Below, piece by piece: positions 1-11,312 of a stretch of 64,000 nt of DNA. The stretch lies in NCBI GenBank assembly GCA_027574665.1, contig CM050654.1:37157722-37221721 (forward strand), read 5' to 3'. The stretch comes from Rhynochetos jubatus. Its lineage: Eukaryota > Chordata > Aves > Eurypygiformes > Rhynochetidae. A program made the position numbers and the translations under genes. The notes beneath the pieces are model-generated. The model ran no database searches. It was given only the letters and a program-made list of their open reading frames with translations, and was not told where the DNA came from. Each line of letters begins with the position of its first letter. Position 1 is the stretch's first letter.

Positions 1-295
1 CTCTCACCACCTGCTCCTCAGCCCCATCAAGGACAAGTCCTCTTCCACCTTGCACCATGCCCAAACAGCTCTATGTGATCCCCCTTTAACCTTTCTGATC
101 CCCTCTGCCAGCCAACCATCCTTTCCCCATGCCTGAGCAGGGCTAGCATCCCGCCTCACAGGACATTTCATGTGGAGGAGAAGTCGTTGAGAGGAGAGCC
201 AGATCCTGGTTGCAGCGAAAAAGCCAGATTAAATGTTCAGTGGACCAGTTTCAGTCCAAAAGGAATCTCTGGACCGAATGTGTTGAGAACCACTG
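1..295. mobile_element. Probable 3' part of an old hAT-type DNA transposon, cut by the window edge
   Basis: The block 'ggaccgaatgtgttgagaac' followed by 'cactg' (271-295) resembles the terminal inverted repeat end of hAT/Charlie-type elements, whose ends read GAGAACCACTG. The next 8 bases, 'ttctctac' (296-303), are the right length for a hAT target duplication, but the left end is not inside the window, so this cannot be checked. The rest of the block is C-rich on the plus strand and shows no transposase frame. The left limit is arbitrary, and a chance TIR match remains possible. Confidence 0.4.
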
Positions 296-303
296 TTCTC
301 TAC

Positions 304-3300
304 CTTCTCACATAATGCCAATATTAGTAACCCTATCTCAGCTCCTTTTAGTTTTATTCACTCTTCTTGAATCACTGCCAGGTTGTAGTCACAGGGATTT
401 TACACAGTATTTCGACCGACTGACTTGTTTGTTCTCAGTTATCTTTTCCTCCTGTGGATGAAGTCAAGATCCTCTCTCCATAAAAGGTTTGGGAGTGAGT
501 GAGAAGAGCTTAAACTTTGAACACACAGTAAACACATCGTGAATTCCAAGATAATGTTATTTTCCCATCAAAAACTTACAATTTTTAAAATTTGAAACTT
601 TCATTTCCTCAAGGTCACTTCAGATTTAATTTATCAATATGATATATGTGAAGAGTTAATTTAATAATCTAATAAAGAATTTTTTAAAATTGCCTAACAA
701 ATATATTGTAAGTATGATCACATCTCTCTGAAATGAAAATCAAGACCACTCAATGTCCTTTTGTCAAACTGATTGTATCTAATTAAAAAAGAAAGAAATC
801 CCAGCGATGCAGCTTTTCTTCCCATTAACATGCACTGCACAACTTACTACCTAATTTAATACAGAGTGTTGTCTTGCATTGCTCCATCCCTGATGAAACT
901 GCTCTGTTTAGATGAAGTTAAGGGAAATTCTGAGTTAGAAAAAGAAACAGCAGTCCCCACACTAATACACAATGATATGTAATTTGACCATTTATTTCCT
1001 TTCCTTAGTAAGTGTATCCAAGTATGGAATCAGATGTACTAGCCCTTGGCCTCATACCACTGCCAGCTTGACACTCTGATTTCTTGGTAAATAGATAAAC
1101 ATGCCTATAAGATTAAGTGACAAATTCACATCAGCACCCAAAGCTCTTTGATCAATACCACTAATCCATTAAAGATTACGACAAAGAATCTTATGTTTCA
1201 GTCCCTTCATTCTGATACCAAATGCAAACAGAAACATAACAGACTAATTTTTTTTCTAAAATTAAATGAAAAAAGAAAATTACCTTTTACACATTTTAAA
1301 GAACCCTCATTAGTGCATCTGCTGGCCTGGACAGACTGCCTGTGAAAGCAATTTAAGTATAACAAAGTAATTTTCAAATTAAAAAAGGAGAGGCAGGTGT
1401 ATAAAATGAAAATGTAACAGGGGCAGCCACACAGCCAGATCCAAAATCCCATCTATCTCCTGCCTCTGACAACAGTTAATTTGACCAAATGGCAACTGCA
1501 CCTGAAGGGGAGGGGGCACAGCTGAATTAAAGCCAAGGCAAATGCTTGTTAAGCACTCCACATAGGATTCATTGTCCATTGAAGTGGGTGGGAATTTTCC
1601 TGTTGACCTTAATTGCCCACATCTGGTCTTCATTGCTTTGAATAAATGTAGAGCCTAAGATTCAGGGTGCCCTTTTTCCTCACAGAAAGAGTTCCTGTGA
1701 GAAGCTTTATTAGAGTGAGCTACAAACCATCAGGGTCTTTGGTGTATTTTATTTGAAATTATTTATGTGTGTGAGAGTATGCTTGAAGAGTCAGGTTCCA
1801 TGGTGATGAAATCAGAAAGGATGCTTACTAACACAATACTAAGGTGACCCAAGTAAGTGTCCCTTACTACCTATGACCTGTTAAATAGTTTTGAAAACCC
1901 AGCTGCCTATTGAAAGAGATTTGCTTATTGTTTTTTGACTGTCTTGCCTCTCACTTCCTTTTGTGTTTCATTTTTATTTTCCAACTTTGCTCTGCCATAT
2001 TCTTTTGCTTGTTATAGTTGAAAACTGGCAAGAGAAATGTAACTTTCTATAAATATTCTTCATCAAATAACATTTGAAAATGTAGTACTCAATGAGCCTT
2101 TGAGTTGACTACTGGGGTTGTTAGATCAAGGCCATAATGAGTTGGTATGTTCTCTTGCTACAACACATAGGAGTCTAATGGCAGCTGCAATCACTTACTT
2201 TCACTCCCCTGCTCTTTGAGAGTTATTTGCTTGGTTACCTGAGATGTCAACAATAATTCAGATGGGGATGAAACCTGGAGAAATTAACAGAAATAGTGTC
2301 AACATGCTGTTTTGTGATGTAGTGCTAGTTTCTGTAGAATTTTGTTTTATTGCTATCCATATCTTCTTCTGATTGTCAGTACTGCAACATAACTTCCACT
2401 CTGAAAATTAATTTAATCTAGATGTACTGTCCCACTCAATAAGCGATAGAGGCTTCATCCAGTTACTCCCTCCTTCCCACTTTTTCCCACCTACTATGCT
2501 ATCTGCTGTTTACAGCTTGTTTTCTGGACTTTCACACCCCCAACACTTGAGAAAGACAGAAAAATGCCATGGTATTTAATTTAGTCCGCGTTAACTCTGC
2601 TCCCTTGCGTTGTGAGAAAGTGAAAATTACTCTGTAGGCGAACACTTGGCTAACGTAGGAGAAAATATCACTAAATACTGCACCTAAAAATCAAAGTGTA
2701 GACAAGGTGCTGTTCAAATCTACTGAAGTCATTCCTTTGATGATATTTAGGCATGTCATTTCATGTAGCCCTTGAACACTGCTGTGTGTTTTGGGTTTTT
2801 GTTGCTTGCCTTTTTCACCTTGAACGCTTAGAATACAGTTACAGGTTTCTGCGGTAGAGAGAGTGGCACTTTCATAGGGTCCCTATGGGAAGTTACAGTA
2901 GGGTGAACACCACAGGGGAAGGATAAAATTGATGTCTTCTCTTAGAAGAAACATTTTAATCTAGTTTTTGAGAGTCAAGTCTAGCAGGCTGCAGCAGCAA
3001 ATATCAGCCAAGGGGATATGATTTAGAGATCTATAGCAGAGGGATCCTGGGATCCTATGTCAAACAGAAACAGCTTCCGTCAGGTAGCTAAGAGAGATGC
3101 TGTCAAGCATTTGCCTGAGCATTTGAGAAAGGGCAGCTGCCTGCTACTACAAATTTAGGAATTTCCTCCCCTGTTGATACCTAGCAGAACAGGGAGGGTT
3201 CACCTCTGTTATCATTAGTGTGTATTATCGTGAACAGACTGCTAACCCAGGCAGCCCCAGAAAGATGATTTTGGCACCTAACATGGGACGTAGGGAGAAC

Positions 3301-4381
3301 TGGAAGCCTGTCTTCAATGCTCAGATATTTATCTGGAAACGCCTGCAAGATGTCTAAATCCATTTGGATTCTGTGCTTTGAATGGCAGCTGCTGTGTGTT
3401 CTTCAGCTGTGGACTTTGTGTGCATGGTGGGAGATGCTCAGACAAAGGTTACCCACCAAGGGAACATCACACCTTTCCTACAGATCTTTCATCCTGAAAG
3501 ATCCTGTATTATTTATTACTCTTCATTTCTAGGGGTGGTAACAGTTCTGATTGTTTCTCAGTGATAATGATACTTAGACCACTGCTGATAGAGCAGAGAC
3601 AGCCCAGAGAATGGAGCTAAATGCATATATCATAGGCTGTTTCTGTTCATATGGTTTTTTTGCCTATGCGAGCAGGTGACTTTAACATTATGGGTTCGAG
3701 CACTTCCCTGCCTGGATTGACTCATTACAAGAGCAGTCATTATGTTCCCTCCAGACAGATTTGCTTCTATATCAATTTAGCATACCTTTTAATTACAACC
3801 AGGAACCCTTTAAATTTCATCTGTGGTGTAGGGGATTTTCTATATTCTAGTCTGAATTCTACCCAGTAACATTAAATTAGTGTAATTAACGTACAACTGA
3901 CCTTGCCCAAACCTATACTTGTATTAAAGAAAAAAAAAAGCTCAGAGTACGAAGTCGAGCACTTAGAATTCCCAGGATCAAAGTCATCTATGAAAGTCAC
4001 CCCTTTCCTAGTTCCAGATGACCTTTGCTTTGTTCAGCATACAGAGTTCCTACTGAATAAGCAGTGGGTCAGTATTTCTTCCAGTCATTGTTCTTCTGTT
4101 ATTTATGGAATGCTACTGAAACCTTGCATCAACAAATTAAAAAAAAAGTCTCAGTGCTTTTGCCTCGTGCTTTCAGTGTTGTATCTTGCTGATTTGCAGT
4201 TGTTTGTGAATTAATTAGCATGGCACCCCTGCAAGGTGAGGCAGTGTTGGCCCCTGTGTGAATATGAACTAGGGCATAGAATAAAAGTGAGTGCTAATAT
4301 TGTAAATCCAGTTTGAAATGACTAGTATATCGTTTTGTGAAGTAATGTGTCTTCTGTAGCATGTTATTTTATGATGGTGAT
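304..4381. other. Unique AT-rich non-coding DNA
   Basis: No repeat family, RNA gene or coding exon was recognised over about 4 kb. Open frames are short, overlap on both strands and lack family motifs. There are several A/T-rich runs (540-700, 1240-1390) and a small direct duplication 'gggatcctgggatccta' near 3042. The stretch reads as ordinary vertebrate intergenic or intronic sequence. Confidence 0.6.
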
Positions 4382-4827
4382 CAGAGGGCTGGAGCACCCC
4401 TCCTATGGGGACAGGCTGAGAGAATTGGGTTTGTTCAGCCTGGAGAAGAGAAGGCTCCAGGGAGACCTTATAACACCTTCCAGTACCTGAAGGGGCCTAC
4501 AAGGAAGCTGGGAGGGGTGGTGGTGGTGGGGGAGCTTTTTACAAGGGATTGTAGTGACAGGACAAGGGGTAATGGGTTTAAATTGAAAGCGGGGAGATTT
4601 AGATCAGCCATCAGGAAAAAATTCTTCCTGGAGAGGGTGGTGAGGCACTGGAATAGGTTGCCCAGAGAAGCTGTGGATGCCCCATCCCTGGAAGTGTTCA
4701 AGGCCAGGCTGGATGAGGCTTGGAGCAACCTGCTCTAGTGGAAGGTGTCCCTGCCCAGGGCAGGGAGGTTGGAACTATATGATCTTTAAGGTCCTTTCCA
4801 ACCCAAACCGTTCTGTGATTCTGTATG
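4382..4827 (+). mobile_element. CR1 LINE, 5'-truncated 3' end (ORF2 C-terminus plus 3' UTR)
   Basis: This is a non-LTR retrotransposon fragment of the CR1 family. In life CR1 ORF2 encodes endonuclease and reverse transcriptase; only the segment after the RT remains here. The upstream piece (4382-4472) encodes the CR1 '[12 protein letters not shown]' region in one frame. After about 4475 the open frame shifts and continues with [17 protein letters not shown] and [20 protein letters not shown], ending at the stop near 4738. The 3' UTR ends with 'aaggtcctttccaaccca' and an octamer-like tail 'ttctgtgattctgtatg' (4811-4827), typical of avian CR1. A GTG/GGT expansion at 4516-4530 is private to this copy. 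It is 5'-truncated, as most CR1 copies are, and cannot be active. Confidence 0.95.
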
Positions 4828-5147
4828 TTCAAACTGCATTTTCTGTTGATCTCAGTTACATATGTGAGTGTTGAGCTTGTCTGCAAATCAAAACCCAGGT
4901 GTCTACACTTGAATTCATGACCTTATCCTCTGAATGAGGTGGAACTCTTGTCTTTAAAAATTAATACAACTGTGCACATAGAAGTTGTATGAGAAGCTGT
5001 ATGTCTGAGGGAGCTAAACTAAGCTGCTGTGTGCAGTTCTCACATTGCCAATTTTTATTTTCAGAGAACTTGATTTTTACAACCCTACCAATTCATTTTG
5101 ACATAGTTTTTTGTAATGGAATTCTCAAAGGTATTTATATTCCTCTC

Positions 5148-5220
5148 TCTATGTGTGTGTACAGTATATATCTAATGTATGTATTGAAAATTATATGTAT
5201 ACATACAAAACACAGATACA
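5148..5220. repeat. TG/TA-rich low-complexity patch
   Basis: Alternating purine-pyrimidine sequence beginning 'atgtgtgtgtacagtatata' and continuing with ATGTAT and ATACATAC units. It looks like a decayed (TG)n/(TA)n microsatellite. Confidence 0.6.
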
Positions 5221-7013
5221 CAATTCTATTCCTCCTCATCCCAGCCCAGATTGGCTTTGAACTGTGCGTGGATGGGCACAGGGCTGAGAAATTAGCTGTG
5301 AAATTCTAGTGGGTTTCTAACTGAGCACATGTTTTCAGAGGCAGAAAATGTGGCCAGATTTGAATAGTTTAATGTCATTGCAACAGGATTTTCCTTCTGT
5401 GCCATTTGTAGCTCTGCTAAAATTTCAGGTGTCTGCTCCTGAGCATGAAAGTACTGGGTGAGACTGTCCCAAGTGTTAACATGCAGAAAGCATGTTTTCA
5501 CCAGATCTCATTCCAAAAAAAGACTCAGCTGCTTTACTCAGGGGGAAAAGAAAAAAATCATCAAACATACAAATTTGCATGTTTCATTTGGAAAATTTCA
5601 GTTATTACACTGGGAGAGATTTATTTGCAAGGGAAAACTGGACCTTGAATAGAAAATCCTAAATATGCTTAACTACAGGCATCAGTAATTAGGAAGCCAA
5701 CATACAGAGCTTTCTCTGGGTCAGATAGAAATATTAATGTCATATTTGAATATTCCAGTAACATGGAAAAATTGCAAATGTGCCAAATTTCCTCTCACTT
5801 TTTTCAGCAAATCAAAGACTTCCAGTTATCTGTCCTGTAAGCTTCTGAGAGATTCTATTTCCTCTTGAATTTAGCTTGGATTAAAGCTTCTCAGCACAAC
5901 AGTGAATTCTGCCAGAAGACAGCCTGGAGTTCTTACTGGCATGCCGGACTTCCCACACCGCGTTCACAATTCTGCTGCCCTCAGGCTGCTCAGGACACCA
6001 TTTTCAGCCTTAGCTTCTCCATTTACTAAACGTGGATATGTTGAAGCATAACCTTTTCTTTGCCTTTTTCCTCTGATCTGGCACAACTCTTCCCCAGCCA
6101 GCTAAAATCAGTTTTCTTTGTATATAGCACTTAAGGTGACGTGCTTTCATGGCTTACCTACAGCTCCAGAGAAAAATATAAATTAACATTAATTAATTGG
6201 TTTTATGTTCTCCCCCACTGTCCTGGTTTTGGGGTTTCTTCCCTTTTAATTGGGAATGTGGTGTAAAGGGCTGATTCTGTCAAGTCTTGCATTTCCCAGT
6301 TTTTATTTCAGGGACTGTATAGCACTTTGCAGGACCTTCACTCAGGTCTGGATTCACCCATTAGATTAGTGAATAATCTTCAAAAGGTAACTAAAAATCT
6401 CATCACTTCAAACTCTTTTGAATGAGGCAGTAGGAAATACACTACATGAAGCAATCGTGCTTTATTATTGAAATGGCATGAAATAGATCCTCTTTCTGTA
6501 ATAATATCTTGGACCTCCCTCCTTCCTGTAGTGAAGCCACACGAAAATTACATTTTGTAGCATACATTTGTACATGGTACTATCATTTGGTTATTTCTTT
6601 TCCAAGTGGAAACCATTTGTCTCCTCCCTCTCAACCTTCTAAAAGAAAATTGAGCTTACAGGAACTTAATGTGCAAACTTCACTGTTACATCCTGCAAAA
6701 TTGAGATTGCTTAGTGGAACCAGAAAAGAAAGATTATATATTTTTTTTATTATGACCAAACTCAAGCAATTTTAGATATTCATTTGTCTAGTGAATGCAG
6801 GGAACTATATCCAGAGCGAATGCCAGAAGCAACAATTACAGTTCCTTTTTTCCTAATTGAATTCTTTGATAATAGTTCAAACTCAGCAGCCCAGGTACTC
6901 AGTCTCCAAAATTCAGGTACTTGGGACATTAAAATGATGAGCTTATATAAATATTAGAAGTATATTTGGCCAACTGAACGGTGTGACATGCTATATCATT
7001 GAATTCCCTTCTT

Positions 7014-7028
7014 AAAAAAAAAAAAAAA
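7014..7028. repeat. Poly-A run (15)
   Basis: Fifteen consecutive A on the plus strand between 'cctt' and 'ggaaac'. No SINE or processed copy could be recognised upstream, so it is listed as a simple homopolymer. Confidence 0.85.
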
Positions 7029-8251
7029 GGAAACAGTGAAGCTGGGTTTTTCTATTTTATTCCTTTTTTCACCCTCAAATTGGTGAATTTTAAACACTTT
7101 CCTCTTAGAAGAAAGAATGGCAAATTTCTATCATTTTGGTGTATGTTTTAAAACTTATATGTGCATGAAAATTTTTCCACTGTGTTGGAAAATCTTTCTG
7201 AGAGCTTACCCGTACGGGCTGTTTCCACCTTCACTGGGTACAAAATTATTAGTTCATAGAAAAATTCAATGGGAGAATTTTTTAAAACCTAGGTGATTGG
7301 TGCTTGGCAACAAACAGAAAATTAAACTTCAGTAACTCACAGAAAGCTACTGTATGCGTTGCAGAGATTAGAGGGAACACTGGTATGTGTGTAGCATAAC
7401 TGAATGGTGTGTTTCAGCTGATTTGTAATGGAAGACTGCAGTGTGTAAACACCGAAGTCTGATATAAATGCACTCTGTGTTACCAGTATAAAGAACACTT
7501 CGACTTGATGATGCCAACCAACCTGCCTGCTGCTAGATATAGGAACATAGGGTGTCTGAAACGAAGCTGAGGAAACAGCCTACAGAGACTGCATTTGCTT
7601 GCTAGTTTTAATTAGCCATTCTCCTCTCTCTGTGCTCATGCAGGATTTTCATCCTTCAAATACACTTTAAAAATTCATAATGTTTACTGCTTGTTCGCAT
7701 TGCAGGCCATTTGATTTTTTTATCATACATTTTTATAGTTTTGCTGGAAAAAAATGATATTCTATCTTAAATCCCTTGTTACCTTGGTCCTTCTTGGTCT
7801 GAGTTGTTTGGTCGTTTGTTATATATGTCATAGGAGGTCACATCTTTTGTAGCATTTTCCTTCTCTACTCCCTTTAGAACCTCTTTATGCCTTGAAGAGT
7901 TTGCTTCTTTATTTCTTCTTAAAGAGTATCAGCCTTATTTAGCTACTAAATCACTAGGCTACTCAATCGAGTGAATAAGTTGTTTTCCCTGTGTTTTGCC
8001 ATCGCTATTTCTATACATCCTTTGTATAAAAATGTGGCCATTCAGATTTGTCAAGATGAAAAAATAAGGATCCTTGTGCTAAAATGCCTTTATAGAAGGA
8101 AATTGTACAACATATCTTGACAATACTCTTTCACATTTAAAAATCTCTGCCTGTAGCCTTAATGAAACCATGCTAGGATTTTAGCATTTAGTATATATTA
8201 CCTGGAGCCAAAGGGACTTTAAAGTAGATGCAGAATTTTCTCTAATATTTC

Positions 8252-8269
8252 TTTTTTTTTTTTTTTTTT
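8252..8269. repeat. Poly-T run (18)
   Basis: Eighteen consecutive T before 'gaggttccac'. It could be the reverse-strand A-tail of a retroposed copy, but no recognisable body lies downstream. Confidence 0.85.
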
Positions 8270-8689
8270 GAGGTTCCACATTAGCTATTGTTGCTTATTG
8301 ACTTATACCTCTGTTGTTTCAGCTCTCTAAAGGTATGCTGATAGTTAATGACAATTAGAGTTTCTTATCAGCTTTGCTTGACTTTCTGGGCAGATTGTGC
8401 TACACCTGTGTGTGTTGTGTGTGCACCTGCATGTGCATGATGTTGGTTTTCAGTTTGTGAAAGATGATCTTTGTGTTGGAAAGCAATTCTTTCTGTTACG
8501 TTATTTTGAGGCATGGCAAATCTTTTATTCCTTCAGTTCTTAAGAACTGTTGTAGTGTAGTAACAACTACAGACCTAGGCTGAGGAGGAGCCTTCACTCT
8601 GCTGGATGCTGTAGAAGCTTATATCAAGAGTTAGTAATTTTAGGTTGCAAATTCTTGGAGTTTAAAAAGTCAGGTGTAGAAGAGGCTGT
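8270..8689. other. Non-coding DNA with a short TG-rich patch
   Basis: Holds a TG/CATG-rich patch (about 8405-8445, 'gtgtgtgttgtgtgtgcacc'). Otherwise unique sequence with no gene signal. Confidence 0.5.
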
Positions 8690-8830
8690 ATTTAATGAAA
8701 CATTATCATCCTCTTTTTACCAATGAGAGGAATTCAAGTTTTCAGACAAGCGAATGACTTGCCCAAGGTCAAGAAAGGAAACTGGATCTGCTGCTTATCT
8801 CCCTAGCTGCAGTTTTGGCAACCTACATGC
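8690..8830 (-). repeat. MIR-like (CORE-SINE) relic
   Basis: On the plus strand the order 'cattatcatcctctttttac', then 'gaatgacttgcccaaggtca' (8752-8771), then 'actggatctgctgc' follows the reverse complement of the MIR SINE. In that family the same order holds: ATTATTATCCTCATTTTACAG, then GTGACTTGCCCAAGGTCA, then the variable part. The conserved 16-base 'gacttgcccaaggtca' is diagnostic. The copy is heavily diverged and lacks clear ends or target duplications, as expected of an element inserted before the bird lineage arose. Confidence 0.7.
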
Positions 8831-9779
8831 ACACTCATCCTTCATGTGAGTTCTCAGGTGTGGTTCTTTGGTGCTTCAGGCACTTTTCCCAAATTTCCCC
8901 AGTTTGTTTTGGGGAAGTAAGTAGGCAGTCAAATTAAAGAAAGATGATGTGATGAAAATGATTTTCCATAAAAGGGTAGTGTGGGAGAAGCAGATGGAAA
9001 TATAAAAACATTCTGGCTTTGATTTCATTATGTTCTATACCCTCTTCCTTTAAGAGTTTTAGAAGATTGTGAAATTGAAGCACAGGAAAAAATATCAAAT
9101 TCTGCAGTTCGGACTGAAGTTTCAGCTAATTTCAGAAGAAATACTTTATAGGGGTAGACCCAGTTTAGCAAAAGAAGAATATCTGAGTATATATTTACAA
9201 AATGGTCTTCCTAAATTTTCTTTATTTCCTAGTCATATGATACTTGAGGTGGGCAAAGCAGTCCCTTTTCTGGTTTAGCATTTCCATTTTGGTGGACAGT
9301 GTGAATAAGAATTTGACTAAGTCAGTAGCTTTGGTCCTCCAGCCTGTTATCTTTTGAATTCCCCACCTTCCCCAATGCCCCCTTGTTTTCTTTATCCTGA
9401 TTTTTTTTGCATATTATAAAGGAGTGGTGTGGTGGAGTTTTAAGGTACATGAGTAGCAGTGCTTTCATAGCACAAATGTAAGTGTTTACACTTACAATTA
9501 AGCTATCGGTAAATTAATCACCAGATAAGCTATTTAATTGATTATATTTATTGTCCAGGTAATTGATATCAATTTCCAGTACACAAGGTCATAGTGGGAA
9601 ACATCAGTCCCTGGTGTGGAAAGCCAGAGTAAGACCCATCTGGTGTGATTACGCTACAGATGATGTATTCCTGTAGTTGAAGCGTGCGAGACACGGGGCA
9701 CTGCCTACCCAATTGCTCCTGAAGGTTTATTCAATCTGGTAATTTTCTGTTTGTATAGAGGTGTTGTCCCTAAAAGTGG
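8831..9779. other. Non-coding DNA with a homeodomain-site-rich patch
   Basis: Mostly unremarkable. The part 9485-9580 is dense in TAAT/ATTA cores ('acaattaagct', 'aaattaatcacc', 'tttaattgatta', 'gtaattgatatcaattt') and could be a regulatory patch. The frame at 9069-9278 has no recognisable motif and is probably chance. Confidence 0.4.
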
Positions 9780-10230
9780 GATCTTTCACCTGCTGTGCAG
9801 TAAGCCAATTTACACACACAGCAGAGTTATTTATTATTTATTTTGGTTTTGCACAAAGATGGGTACTAGGTGATAATTCCACAAGGATAGCACACCTGGT
9901 CACAGTAACCCTGTGTTTTAATATGATTTCAAAAGGTTAGTCACTCCCACTGGCTACACCTACTCAACTACTAATGCTTAGTTTCTCTCGCTTTGAATAA
10001 AAGGTACAGAGTTCACCAAATTCATTGTGTAAGTTCAGTGGTTAGGGATCTTCATCAGGACCTGGGTAGTATTGGAAATGGAGGTGCGGTTTTCATGTTA
10101 TAATGAGCAAAATGACAAGGTTTTTAAGCATTTGCTGACTTACCAAACAATTATTGGCTTATAAGGACACTGCTGATGTATTAATGAGCATATATCCTGC
10201 TTTTGATAAGCAAGGAGGTTCATCCCTTTG
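9780..10230 (-). mobile_element. Possible decayed solo LTR (minus strand)
   Basis: Read on the minus strand the block has a cluster of AATAAA-type sites ('aataaataataaataa', complement of 9829-9846) followed by a T/G-rich stretch. The rest is a few hundred bases of moderate GC without coding frames, which would suit an old long terminal repeat with its polyadenylation region. No TG...CA ends, target duplication or internal retroviral sequence could be fixed. It may simply be unique sequence. Confidence 0.22.
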
Positions 10231-10836
10231 TTTTCAAACCTTCTCAACCTTTTCTCCTTGTATCATCAGTCTTCCAGTTTTCATTTTATTTTAGGACATT
10301 TTGACTTTGTTTACCTTAAGGTAATCTAACCTAGAAATTATTTCAATATTGATACTACATCAGTCTACAGAGGTGTCTGAAAAGCAGATGCTAGCATTGC
10401 TATTACACCAGAAAAGCAAATATTGTGTATGGAGGGAATAATGGTGGTTCCCCAAGTGTCACTGGTGGTTGGGACAGACAAGAGTAATGTAGCTTTGCTG
10501 ATGGCCTCCTGTGCAGTTGTTCCTGTGACAGCTCTGAACTCTGAGATTAAGGAGGTCTGCACTGATTTCCAGACAACTTGTTGAGTCTTGAGCCAGTAAA
10601 GCCCACCATTTCTTGTGTTAGAACTCCTAATCATGAGCAAAACCTGTGAACTACCCCATGTGATCAGGCCCTTTGCTTACAACTGATGTATTAGGGGTCA
10701 GTGGGTTACCTTGCTGTATTAAGGTGCATGTGATTGTTATGGCCTTCCATGCGATAACTTCATGTAGGATTCCTTGACAGTAAGAAACCAGTCTACAAAT
10801 TTTTCCTCTTAAGGCTCTTTCCTGCCAGCCACCCCT
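10231..10836. other. Non-coding DNA
   Basis: Contains a minus-strand open frame (10365-10640) without a recognisable domain, probably chance. Nothing else supports a gene here. Confidence 0.5.
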
Positions 10837-10857
10837 CCCCCCCCCCCCCCCCCCCCC
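10837..10857. repeat. Poly-C tract (21)
   Basis: Twenty-one consecutive C (after 'ccacccct'), equivalent to a G21 run on the minus strand. Such tracts can form i-motif or G-quadruplex structures and are prone to length error in assemblies. No adjacent gene suggests a function. Confidence 0.9.
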
Positions 10858-11194
10858 AGTTAGTTTGTAAATTGAAGTCTCTTGTTATTGCTAATATGCT
10901 CATTTAATCTTTTTAAATTTCTCTTACAATTTCTGCATATTTTTGGGGAACCAGGCAGTTTAGAGTAATTCCTATTAGCAACATGATCTACTTACCTGAA
11001 AAATTCAGCCTTAAAATAATTTACTTCTCTAGAAGTTATTTAAAAGTGTAATTGAGATAAGTGATTCTGAGTCAGTTAAATTCAATAAACAGGTATTTAT
11101 GCAAATTCAGTTAGCCTTACAGTTCAGACATTCAATTAATAACAAGATTGATAGGTAAAAAATTCACTTGTATAATCATTAGCTTTCAAAATGC
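10858..11194. other. AT-rich unique DNA
   Basis: No repeat or coding signal. It has several TTAAAT and AATTAA motifs (10900-11160) but no clear cluster. Confidence 0.5.
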
Positions 11195-11312
11195 CTTACG
11201 GAGAGGGCTGTAACATATTTCCTCTTTATAGGTGGGAAATAGAGGATTGCAGGGCTGAGGTGATTTACTGATTAAATCAACCCACGAGCCACTGGCAGGA
11301 TTGGGAGTGGGC
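11195..11312 (-). repeat. MIR-like (CORE-SINE) relic
   Basis: The plus strand reads 'ataggtgggaaatagagg', 'gggctgaggtgattta' and 'gagccactggcaggattggg' (11286-11305). This matches the order in reverse-complement MIR: CAGATGGGGAAACTGAGG, then GAGGTGACTTGCCC, then CAGTGGCAGAGCTGGGA. It is strongly diverged, and no flanking duplication was found. Confidence 0.65.

Larger units (their letters stand above)
4828..8251. other. Unique AT-rich non-coding DNA
   Basis: No gene or repeat family was recognised. It contains a TG/TA-rich patch (5148-5220) and an A15 run (7014-7028). The frames present are short and without motifs. CpGs are scarce apart from a few at 5940-5970. Confidence 0.6.

Noticed and set aside
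3266..3300. 'ttggcacctaacatgggacg', similar to a retroviral tRNA primer-binding site
   Set aside because: No LTR end on its left and no gag-like sequence on its right; the similarity is short and needs several changes.
4361..4738. 125-codon plus frame
   Set aside because: It is the decayed C-terminal part of CR1 ORF2 with an unrelated start, not a host gene.
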